From Boswellia sacra (lineage: Eukaryota; Streptophyta; Magnoliopsida; Sapindales; Burseraceae), in assembly GCA_013180625.2 (NCBI GenBank), contig SNVD02015023.1:30262-94261 (forward strand): a stretch of DNA of 64,000 bases, read 5' to 3'. The notes beneath the pieces were generated by a model. It did not search any database, was not told the origin of the DNA, and worked only from the letters and a program-made list of their open reading frames with translations. The translations under genes were made by a program, and so were the position numbers. Numbering within the stretch: the first letter of the stretch is position 1; every line of letters starts with the position of its first letter. This document shows positions 33,251-44,251 of the stretch, piece after piece.

Positions 33251-34356
33251 GTGATACCGACCCAGGCCACACGCTTGCAGTCTCTCTCCGCGGTCTGTCA
33301 ACTAGAATGGATAGTTTTCTTTGCAAACCCGTTTTTGGGCCAAAAGTAATAAATTTATCCATTTGACCTTTATATACTAATAAAAACTCATTAGGCTCTT
33401 AAAAAAAAAAGAATTAAAAACATAGACCTAAATTGAGAGACGCGTTTGAAAAATGGATCAAATTTTAAGATTGAGAGATGTTATGACTTTATCTAATAAA
33501 TTGATCGATACTGTTTTTGGTTGTTGAATATTAATATTCGACTATCGATAGTTTGTGACGTTGGAGATTGATAGTATCTGATAATATTGATTATTGAAGG
33601 TTAAGTATTGGATGACTTATGATATCTAAATTTTTAATATCTGGTCGATTTTTCAAACCCGTTTCTTAATTTTTTTTTAATTCCCCTAAAATAAATGAAA
33701 TACAAGGATGAAATTGTTAATTTGAAAAATTTGTGAATCTAAATGAGAAACCCAAACTTCAAGGGTGTCAAAAGATTTGTCCATCTAGACATATTAACTC
33801 TGTAGTGATACCGACCCAGGCCACACGCTTGCAGTCTCCCTCCGCGGTCTGTCACTAGAATGGACAGTTTTCTTTACGCTCCCGTTTTTGGGCTAAAAGT
33901 AATAAATTTGTCAATTTGACCCTTATATACTAATAAAAACTCTTTAGGCTCTTAAAAAAAATAAAGAACTAAAAACATAGACCTAAATTGAGAGACCCGC
34001 TTGACAAATGGATCAAATTTTAAGATTGAGATGTTATGACTTTGTCTAATAAATCGATTGATACTTTTTTTGGTTGTTGAATACTAATATTCGACTATCT
34101 ATAATTTTTTACGTTGGAGATTGATAGTGTTTGACAATGTTGACTACTGAATGTTTAGTGTTGGATGACTCATGATGTCTAAATTTTTAATATTTGGTCC
34201 ATTTGTCAAACCCGTTTCTTAATTTTGATTTTTTTAATTTCTCCTAAAATAAATGAAATACAAGGATGAAATTGTCAATTTGAAAATTTTGCGAATCTAA
34301 ATGAAAAACTCAAACTTCAAGGGTGTCAAAGGAATCTGTCCATCTAGACATATTAG
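33251..34356 (+). repeat. Tandem duplication, unit about 554 bp, with internal inverted repeat
   Basis: Two copies begin GTGATACCGACCCAGGCCAC at 33251 and 33805, and both end with TCCATCTAGACATATTA. They differ by scattered substitutions and small indels. Within each unit, a block with GAGACGCGTTTGAAAAATGG (33440 on) pairs imperfectly with an inverted TTTTTCAAACCCGTTTCTTA (33640 on). That gives a foldback arm of about 45 bp. No protein is evident. A foldback or MITE-derived repeat is possible. Confidence 0.82.
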
Positions 34357-35320
34357 TGGACTTTTTGCTCCGTACAGTGGTGGCGTAAGGTTGTTGAAGA
34401 GACTTTTTCACCCCTTTGGACACTAATCTAGTGGGGAAGAGGTCTCAAGGTATGACTTGTAAATTCAAATATATTTTTGTATTAGTTCAATGACCATGTA
34501 AATACCAAGTTTAAAATGGTTTTGCTCCATTTGCGTTGGTGTATTGTGAATTTTGGATATTAGATAGTTGATTTTGAAGTGATAGTGGACAAATTGAAGA
34601 GTTTTGTCTTTGATATAAAAACTTAAGAAATGAGGGAAAATTATAAATTTAGGGTTCAATTGTTTTAATAATATATAAAAATAAAAAGAGAGTGAAGGAT
34701 AAAAATGAATATAAAATTGAAATTTAAAAAAAAATCTAAAAAACCAATCAATTCTACGGCACACATCAATGCATAATGAGGGGTTACCTAGTATAGCAAA
34801 GTAATAGCATTGACTTTTGGGAAAAAAAATAATTTAAAAAAAGTTGATATGGAATTGGATAGTATTGTAATAATGTGTCTTAGAAAAAAAAAGTTATTAA
34901 ATGAAGGTAAATTAATTCTTAGGTTAGTTGTGAAAACTTTATTACAAATTAAAATATTCCTTAAAAAAATTTGGTAAATTAATTATATTTTCCTATTTTT
35001 TATGCATTAAAAAAGATGCACATTCACCCATGTGGATTCTCTCCCATTTTACACCAACAAATCCTTTCACTTTCTTGCATTTTAACTCCCACAAAAAGCA
35101 AAAACGAAATTTAAAAAAATAGAAAAGACACGTCATAACTTAATTCTCCCTCTTAAAAAATGCCACGTAATGGAGGAGGCATTATCCAACCACCGCTTGC
35201 CGTCCCTGACACTTAGCTGTTCATCACTGTATTGAAAAAACTGGGTCCCACACTCTCACAAATTCTCTGTCTCTTCTCCCTTTCTCTCCATTTCCTGCCC
35301 ATTTCCTCCCTGTTTCCTCC
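34357..35320. other. Intergenic and 5' flank of the MAPKKK gene
   Basis: AT-rich up to about 35150, then a pyrimidine-rich CT segment (35260-35400) typical of plant 5' untranslated regions. No other gene is seen. Confidence 0.5.
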
Positions 35321-35330
35321 CGTATAAAAG
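35321..35330 (+). promoter_or_regulatory. Probable TATA box of the MAPKKK3-like gene
   Basis: CGTATAAAAG lies about 95 bp upstream of the chosen ATG, at the edge of a pyrimidine-rich leader. The spacing allows a leader of roughly 65 bases. Confidence 0.55.
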
Positions 35331-35419
35331 TCTCCTTCACAACCCAAATCCAATCTTTTCTTCTACTCCTCCCCAGCTCCTCAGTCCCCACCTCCCCCAA
35401 AAGCCGCCGTTTTGCCACC

Positions 35420-38400
35420 ATGCCTGCTTGGTGGAGCAAGAAATCCTCCAGCAAGACTACCACCGCCAACAAAGCAGAGTCTCCAAGCAGCAGCAGCAGC
35501 AGCCCTCAGAGCAAACACCTCAATTTCATCAAGTCATCCTCCAACGACAAGAAGAAGCTCAACGGAAGCAAGCCCAGGAGCTTCGATGAGGTGATTTCCA
35601 CTCCCACGCGCAACTCGCCGCGTGAGAGCCGGGATTTCACCATCTCCGGAGCCGGTTCGTCCGGGTTCTCGGGTTTCGACTCCGACTCCGGGGAGAGGAA
35701 GGGACACCCTTTGCCGAGACCCTCCGTGTCCTCCATGCAGAGTGATCATGGAACCGGGTTGGGATGCGGGTCAGGTTCGGGTTCGGTGTCGAGCGCCGGC
35801 TCTTCTGTGTCTTCTGATGATCCCGTGAATGGGATTGATCATGCTATTGGTGTTTATAGGTTGGTTTCTTGGTTTAATTTGCTTGTTTTGATTAAACGAC
35901 TTGTCGTTTTGATCGATTCATTTGATCATTTTTATTGTGTATCAGTTGGCTTGGTTGACGAGGACTCTTTTGTAAAAGCTTATAACAAGTCTTGATAGAG
36001 ATCTCTGTAAATAGAGTCTATTATGCAATTTAAGAAGAGAAATTTCCCCCAAAAAAAAAATATTTAATTTAATGGGTTCTAATTGGTCAAGAAATTTAGA
36101 TGATAAGCTCGTTGATAGCTTGTTTCATCTTAAAATTAAGAAATTTTAATTTTTTTTTATATATATGTTTTTAATTTTTTTTTCTCTCTTTTCTGTGTTG
36201 GAAATTTGTGGTGTCAGAGTTGGTTGGTTAGCTTTGTACAAGGAGATTGTCCAAACGTCCAAACCAAAGACAGGTTACTGATTTTTATTGTCAGTTTTGT
36301 GTTTTCTCTCAGCCTTTTTGGACTGAAATTTAATTGCTTTCACCAAGTTGTTTGGTTTGTGAGAGTTGGTTGCTTCGTGAAATGGGTTGTTTCCTCTTTC
36401 CAATTATAACACAAGACATGGGCTTGTGTTGTCTGTTTGTTAGTTAGTTAGTTCACCTTCTAGGACTTGGTCATCTTTTAAAGTTTTCACTCTGTTAATT
36501 CTTGGACTGAGTCTTATATTTGTATTTCTAACATCTCTTGCCAATATGATTAGATGATTGTGGTCTTTTATAATATTGGACTCAGTTTCAAATTGTAAAA
36601 TGACTAAAAAATTTGGAGATATCTGTGCGTTTGTACGGTTATGATTCGATGTTCGCTAGAGGTAAAATTAAGCATTTGATGAATGGTTTCAGCTTGTTGT
36701 ACATTTAAGCGTTGAAAGATTTATTTCAGTTTGGTTCTAAAGTGCTGATGTTCAATTGTGATACAGGTCATATGCTGATCAGAGGGGTCATGGTGAGCCC
36801 AAGTTCAACTTGATGCCAAGAAGTCCGGGTGCTGGGTCAAGAGGGCCTACAAGCCCCACATCGCCTCTGCATCCGCGGTTGTCTGGTGTGAATATTGAGT
36901 CTCCTGATGGTAAAACCCAATGTCATCGGCTGCCTCTTCCCCCCGGTTCTCCTACTAGCCCTTCTGCTTTGCCGTGCTCGAGAAACAGTGGAGTGACTGA
37001 AGGTAATCTGTCTAAATGGAAGAAAGGAAAGCTTTTGGGAAGGGGGACTTTTGGCCATGTTTACCTTGGATTTAATAGGTAATGGCAGACGTTTTATGGA
37101 TTAATTTCAGGTTATCTGTGTCTGTTACAGCACGTTCTTGTTTAAAATACAAATTTATCATGGCAAAAGCTATGAAAAACCTGTTTTTTGAACTTAAATG
37201 CATAATATTCTTCTAATTTTTTTATCTGTGACTTTGACAGCGAAAGTGGGCAGATGTGTGCGATAAAAGAAGTCAGAGTTGTTTCAGATGATCAGTCATC
37301 AAGAGAATCTCTCAAGCAACTAAATCAGGTTATTAATTTAATCTAATTTTTTGTTGAATATACTGTGCATGATGCTTGATGTCTATTGAATCTTTTTGTT
37401 ATGTACTCATTGGAAATTGGACTTGGATATTAGTTTACGATTTGTCAGCTCTTTGGCACTTGATGGATTTGTGGCCTGACTTATCTTTCTTTTGTCAACA
37501 GGAGATAAATTTGCTGAGTCAGCTTTCTCATCCAAACATAGTTCGATACTATGGAAGTGAACTGGTAAGCATTAGTCTAAGGCTTTAAAGGCCAAAACTG
37601 TGCCTGAATGCATGCTGTCACACACATAATCTTTCACAAGTTCTTAAATAAAATAGAGTGGGTGGGCTGAAAAAGGATTTGCTGAAAATTAGTTTCTAAA
37701 TTGATAACACTTCAACGATTTCAGTATCAATTGAATATAGGACCATGCTGCCTAACAAATGTGGATTGTTATTTTCTCAGGGTGACGAATCACTCTCGGT
37801 TTATCTGGAATTTGTCTCTGGTGGTTCAATCCACAAATTGCTTCAGGAGTATGGTCCCTTTAAAGAACCTGTTATTCAAACATATACCAAGCAGATTCTT
37901 TCGGGACTTGCTTACTTACATGCAAGAAATACAGTGCACAGGTATGAGTCTTAATAATAGGGATTACCTTAATGGTTTTGTTATGTAATCTGCTTCTTCC
38001 TCTTAAATTTAAAGTGACATGTATTGCTTGGCAGGGATATTAAAGGGGCAAACATCTTAGTAGATCCTAATGGTGAAATCAAGCTGGCTGACTTTGGCAT
38101 GGCCAAGCATGTATATATCTCATCTTAGCCCAAAGATAAACAATGCTAGACTACTAAAACATGGCATATCAGTTTTCTCTTTCCAGAGAATAAGGAATAA
38201 AGAAAAGTGCTTTCAGTTATCATTATTTTGACCCCATTAATTGTCTGTATAGAGTCTGCAGCCTCCTTTGGATGTGTTTTTTACTGAACTGCCTGTGGCA
38301 TGTGGGCATAGGATGTATAAATTCCATGTTTATCTAACAATTGTATAACTCGTTAAGTAGTTGACCAGAATCTAGTAATTGTATGTAACTGAATATTTTT

Positions 38401-40612
38401 CCTCTTGACATTGCTTTAGCTTATTCATTAATGGCACTGCTGAGACATCCTGTTTCTGTATCAGATAACTGCTTGTTCTTCAATGCTTTCCTTCAAGGGC
38501 AGTCCTTATTGGATGGCACCTGAGGTATTCCTCCCATTTTCTTCGTGTCCTTTATAGAAGATTATTCATGCATAATTTCTTTAAACTAAATATGATTTTT
38601 CCTACTATTATTTCGAGCTAATACTTTTCCTTAACAGTTTCTGTCGTTCACTGCAATGCTTTTTCTCATGTCTGTCTGATTTTCTAATCTCAGGTTGTGA
38701 TGAATACAAATGGCTACAGCCTCACTGTGGATATATGGAGCTTGGGATGTACAATTCTTGAAATGGCGACGTCAAAACCACCTTGGAGCCAATATGAAGG
38801 GGTGCGATATAAAGCATTCATAATTTATTTATATGTAAAGCTTCTTTTTGTATTTCCAGCTTAAAGTGTTGAACAAAAATTGTTTATTTGTTGGATTGAC
38901 AGGTGGCTGCAATATTTAAAATTGGAAACAGCAAAGATATTCCTGAAATTCCTGATCACCTTTCTAATAATGCCAAAAGCTTTATAAAGCAATGTTTGCA
39001 GCGAGACCCTTCTGCACGTCCTACAGCTCAAGCACTGTTAGAGCATCCTTTTGTTTGTGACCAAGCAACACCAAGAGCTGCCAACAACTTAGCCAAGGAT
39101 TCCTTTCCTTACACATTTGATGGAAGCCGCACACCGGTATGGCCATTAAGATTTATGTTTTATTGAAGTTTTGCAGTACTTAGATTTTCTACCATCTAAA
39201 AAAAAAAAAAAACTGATGCTGGTTTAGAATTGGAATTTACATGTTTTGGCTGTGATCAAAATGATTTTAAGAACTGGTTCTGCGTCTCCAGGGCAATAGC
39301 ACGCATATCACGATACCAATTTATTTCTTCTACTGTTTGAGAAATCTTGCACTAGGCTTTATGCATGTAGAGCCATTTATGTCTACCCTTGAGATTTCCT
39401 TGAGTGATGTGAACTCTTTACACCCAGGTTTCCTCAGCATCGTTAGTATAATGATGAATATAAATTCAATTGTTGCAAGGCAAATCATTTGCAATATGAT
39501 ATTAAGGCTCTTGCTAAGCCGTTGGTTGGCATTTGATAATCTTATAGCCAGTTGCACGAGACTACAGTAAGAGTAATTCTTTGCTAACTGGGTAGCATGC
39601 AAGTCAAAGCTGGCAGGAAGTCTTATCTTGTGGCCTTTTTAGGGGTCTTAATTGCAACCCAGGACTGTATCCAGTTTTATCAGGATACATGGTGAGCCTA
39701 TTTGGTGAGAGGGTAGGCTACCCCTAATCCAATTAAAAAATTAAAAAATAAACTGTGAGAAGTGAGACAATGTTCAACTGCGGGTTTAGATTGATGATTG
39801 CAGTAGTACTTGGATGGAGTTCCATTTTTGTATTTAATGCTACAATTGTCCATAGAATTTTTTCCTTAAATGGCCTTTAAATCTCTCTTAGTTGTTGTCC
39901 CTGTAGATGCATCACATTCTTGTCCTAAACCTCAGTTTGCTTTGGGCATAGTGAGATGACATCATAACAAAAAGGGTTTCTGAAGGGAATTATTAATAAT
40001 CACCACCGTTTTACTAATGATTATTTTATGTGCACATTTTTGCTATGACTATTTAGAAATACTTCTAAATGTAAACCTATGTATTTCAAATTTGGGTATC
40101 AGTAATTAAATTCAGAATTGAAGCTAATTGTTCTGTTTCTTGTACTCCCTGAGCAGCCAGTGTTAGATCTTCATCCCACCCGAAGAAGTATTACTGTATG
40201 TGATGGAGATTACATAACGAATCCGTTGGTCACAACTTCAAGAGCCGTGAATATTCCAAGGTAGTAAATATTTTCCTTTCGTGTGCCCTTGTCTGCATTC
40301 TGTCATATTTAACTTTCGCATTAACTTCTTCATCATGGTCTTGTATGCAGGGAAAATGCCAGAATGATCACCTCTTTGCCGGTTTCTCCAAGTTCAAGTC
40401 CACTACGACAATATGGTGTGGCACAGAGAAGTTGTTTTCTTTCCCCTCCTCACCCAGCTTTTTCCACAGTCGGACAAAGCAGCTATAGCTTAGGTGACTA
40501 CTCAGGATTTCCAGTGAGACCAAATACAAGATACATAAATGATCCTTGGCTTGAAAGCTCTCTATTAAAAGCACAAACGCCAGGTGCATCCCCAAGAACC
40601 AGACCCTTTTGA
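35420..40612 (+). CDS. MAPKKK3: Mitogen-activated protein kinase kinase kinase, MAPKKK3-like (635 aa, 11 exons)
   Basis: Exons by splice signals: 35420-35859, 36767-37078, 37241-37328, 37502-37564, 37781-37941, 38035-38110, 38465-38524, 38694-38801, 38903-39136, 40157-40260, 40351-40612; all phases close. Residues 1-230 are Ser/Pro-rich ([30 protein letters not shown]). The kinase domain spans ~231-487: glycine loop [11 protein letters not shown], catalytic Lys260 (MCAIKEV), His-Arg-Asp ending at Asp356 (VHRDIKGAN), DFG at 374-376 and APE at 398-400. The C-terminal tail has [16 protein letters not shown] and ends ASPRTRPF. This architecture and the tail match Arabidopsis MAPKKK3 (MEKK subfamily), which together with MAPKKK5 activates MKK4/5-MPK3/6 after pattern-receptor signalling. 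All catalytic residues are present. The orthology is by recognition, not by alignment. Confidence 0.93.
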
Positions 40613-42656
40613 ATGAGTGTAAATACCAAACCAAAACAAGTATCTTTCCTAGCCTCCTCAAAATGCATAATGTAGTGGTATCTCACTTGCAATGAAAAGA
40701 CTTGGTATTCATATTTCCTATGCCTTCAAAAGGTGGCAGTGTCTTACATTTCCTATTTGAAACACACCGACGGACACGCGGCAAGTGAGAAAAGTTGAGA
40801 TGTAGGGGGGGATTCTGGGTTTCTTGATTTTGTAACAATATCTTGATGATTGTAAATGGAAGGTTGATCACTGCATTTGTAACATGGATGGCGTATACAA
40901 GTTCACTCTGAATAGATTCTGTTTTATGGCCTTCCGTCACGATTTTTCTTGTAAAATCTTGCCACGTCTATATCCATAAGGGTTAGTATTGAGGATTTGT
41001 CATATATTTTGATTGAAGTATATATATAAATTAGATTGATTTAGAAATTTGTCAGCAACATCACTGCCAGGTTTTGAAGCATATCATTTTTTGTCTTTTA
41101 ATAGTCTAGGATTACATTTCCCATATATTTAGAGGGATCAATAATGCTATAATCAAGTCTATATGGTATATAGAATATAACATTTTGTATATAGACATTG
41201 TAAATGTGGTACTACTCATAGTTGGATATACGTACTTTTTTCTTTTTAATTGATGTGATAAGTAGATAATAATCAATCCAACAATATTAGATAAATGATA
41301 AAATGATGTAAAAAGTAATATAAATGCAGCACCCAGTGAAGTGTATGGTGCACACCCTTTCAAAATCCCAACTTTTTAGGGTTCTCTTCTCGAATCTTTT
41401 GACCTTTTTTTTTTTTTTTTTTTTAATTTTTTGCGGAATTAAACGGTGGGTTCACCATGCACCGGTTGCACCCTAGCAATTACCCTATAATTGTGGCATT
41501 GATAGACTGGTTTGAGAGGAAACCCATTTACAAACAAGCTGTGGATGAACTTTAATTAGTGGGGACTTGGGTAGATGCTTGTTGGCGCTAGATAACATAC
41601 ATTGAACGGAGACTTTATCATTCCCAATCTAGATGTTGATGTCTACATGTACGACAAGACCAATTTTGGACTTCAATGGCTGCTATGCTTCAATGCAATG
41701 TATGCAACTTTGCTCATAATTGATAATTGATTGTGTTAGGCCACGGGGATGAACCGTCACCTAAGTGCTTTTGTTGCTAATTTGTTTATTATTCTTGCTC
41801 GACTCAATGAATTGAAATCATGGCAGAAAGAAAATATAATCATTTGAAATTTTGATCAATCACTTCACGCCCTTTTATGTTGCTTTACCTCTTCATTTAT
41901 TCTATTAAACTATCGTAATTAGGAGTCAAGTACAATGAACTTTTAGTCATAATTTCTTAATGGGTTACTTAAGAGTGTGTAAGCGAATATAATTTGTTAA
42001 ACTTTTTCATGAAAACGATGTATTGACATAAAGCTATGACCTGCTATTAGTCTATTATATATATGATTATGTTAGTGTCTTGAATTATTTTCATATTAAT
42101 CTAGATGTACCCTTTCGAACCAGTGTATAGGCTAATTCAAACAAGGAAATAAGAAAAAAAAAGCTTTTTATTTAAATAATAATAATAAGTATAATCATCA
42201 TCATCATTATAAAAATTCGTGGGGGTGAATTGGGCTGTAGTAAAGCCCATTAATGTCGGTTTGACTCTGCTTGCGACCCTAATTGGGCTTGTATTGGGTC
42301 CATGGACCTATTAGTGCTCGTTGACATAAAGTTCAACATGTACGGTTCATTAATTAAAGAGTGATTTTAACGACAAATATATAGAAATATAAATTTTTTT
42401 AATTAACTAGTTAATTTAAACTATTCATATTGTTATTAAAATATTTATATATTTTTTAAAATTTTACCTTTCATGACATGATGAAATCTTTAATTAATTA
42501 CACACTCAAGATATTGTTATTTGTTGTTATATTATCTTAATGTACCATCATGTGTGAATGAGTTAATCACTAGATTTTTTTTGTTATTATTTCTAATTTC
42601 AGAGAAATTTATTTTTTTTAATTTTTAGAATTTTATTTAACCAGTCATGTTTTATA
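40613..42656. other. Intergenic, 3' flank of the MAPKKK gene and AT-rich spacer
   Basis: No further gene is seen. A possible small foldback element lies at about 41330-41475. Its ends GTGTATGGTGCACACCC and GGTTCACCATGCACCGG are imperfect inverted relatives separated by a long T run. Confidence 0.45.
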
Positions 42657-42671
42657 AACTAATAATTGTGA

Positions 42672-42986
42672 CTCACAATGGGTTGGTTCAAGTGACAAGG
42701 GCAGTTCAGCAGGGAATTGGTAAGGCCAACAGAGAAGTCCTGGGTTCGACTCTTCATAATGGCCTTTCCCCATGAGGTAAGCGGGAGATCGTGACCTTTC
42801 CCCATGACGCTTTTCCCCATGAGGTAAGCGAGAGATCGCTAGTCTCTCTCCTCCGAGCGAGGATTAGTTGTGATGTGCGTAAGCTGGCCCGAACACTTCG
42901 GTTACAAAAATAATAATAATAATAATAATTGTGAGGATTAGTTGTAGTACACGTAAGCTGGCCCGAACACCTCGGTTACAAAAAAA
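42672..42986 (+). mobile_element. tRNA-derived SINE, plus strand, same family as 27335-27550
   Basis: It starts CTCACAATGGGTTGG, with A box TGGTTCAAGTGA (42684-42695) and B box GGGTTCGACTCT (42742-42753). A 40-bp internal segment around CCTTTCCCCATGA is duplicated. The 3' end CGAACAC-TCGGTTACAAAA occurs first at ~42891 and again at ~42964. The 15-bp direct repeat AACTAATAATTGTGA flanks it (42657-42671 and 42987-43001). Confidence 0.82.
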
Positions 42987-43075
42987 AACTAATAATTGTG
43001 AATTATTATGATTATTATACAATAGGACACCTCGGTTACAAAAAAAAACTAATAATTGTGAATTATTTTGATTAT
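42987..43075 (+). repeat. Reiterated SINE 3' end plus target sequence
   Basis: The unit GGACACCTCGGTTAC plus A-run plus AACTAATAATTGTGAATTAT is present twice in tandem (through 43001-43020 and 43047-43066). This is probably slippage or unequal exchange after insertion. Confidence 0.7.
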
Positions 43076-44251
43076 TATAAAATATGTTAGTAGGCATGGT
43101 AAACTAAAATACTAAACACAAACAAGTGTTTAATAAACTTTTAAGAAAAATTTACATAAATATCCACGAAATTTAGGTTAACACCTTAGATCCATAGATT
43201 TTAAAACTAACACTTTAAATTTTATATCTAATTTTGCTAAATCTATAATAATGTAAGGTAACTTAAAAAGTATTAATAGTAGCTTTATTAAAATATTTAT
43301 AAATATTGAAATTTTTTAGTCGATTAGAATAAAAATATCATTTTATTTTCTTAAATTATTGTCTTGGCCTGTGGGCTGATATCCTTGGTCCACCGTTTTT
43401 CAGGCAGTTCCGGGCTCAATTAGAGGTCAGCACGGCCCATTGACATCCTTTGTTGTTGCAGGCAGAAAAATCTACGGGTTAAACAGATCTCCCCCAAGGT
43501 TTCCAAAGTATCAATTAGATCCTGTAAATTTGAAATATTGGTTCAAATTTTAAATTTATTGGAGAGTTACTAAGTGAGATACTGGATAGGTATACAAGTG
43601 CATAATTGAACTTGAGGCGGGATCGTGTGTCAAGTAAAGTTACTATATCATAAGAAAGGCTTTGGTTATGCAATATTGGACGGGAGAGATACTTAAAGTG
43701 GGTGCTGAGTAAGAAGAGAGAGTGAATTAAGAGAAAAATAAAGAGAGAGAAGAGTGATTCTTATTAGACTTCAAGGTTGGACGATTTTTACAACTACATG
43801 ACTCTATTTATGTATCCACAAGATTAAATTGAATGTAGGATTCATATTTGTTCAATGTGATAAATTTAAGAACTTGATAAGTGCATAAAATTTAAAAATA
43901 AAGTGGTAAAAATTATAATTTTATTACGAAAACCTCTTCTTTTATTAATTAATAATGCTATTCTATAAAGACGACAAGCAAGAGTACGTTAGAAATTTTA
44001 AGAACTTTCAGGATCAGGGTTTCTAAGAATTTTCATAAACCACAGGGAGGTGAGTGATATTTACCCAAGCTTTAACAACGTTAAAAATTTGATGACTACC
44101 GCCATTAACAATCCAACAAAGCTTCCCTCCCATTTATCAGCTCTTTCTTCCCATGGAAGCTTTTGAGTTTTGACTCAGAAAAAAAAATACCTTTAAATGT
44201 TCTCCCATTATTCCACTCAACGAACAGAGCGGCGAGAGCAATTGGGCGAAG
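43076..44251. other. Intergenic, 5' flank of the SNM1-like gene
   Basis: No gene is recognised. The last ~150 bp before 44252 are less AT-rich and probably hold the untranslated leader. I see no clear TATA box. Confidence 0.45.

Noticed and set aside
35224..35749. Minus-strand frames over the start of the MAPKKK gene
   Set aside because: They are antisense to a well-supported exon and its leader, with no recognisable domain.
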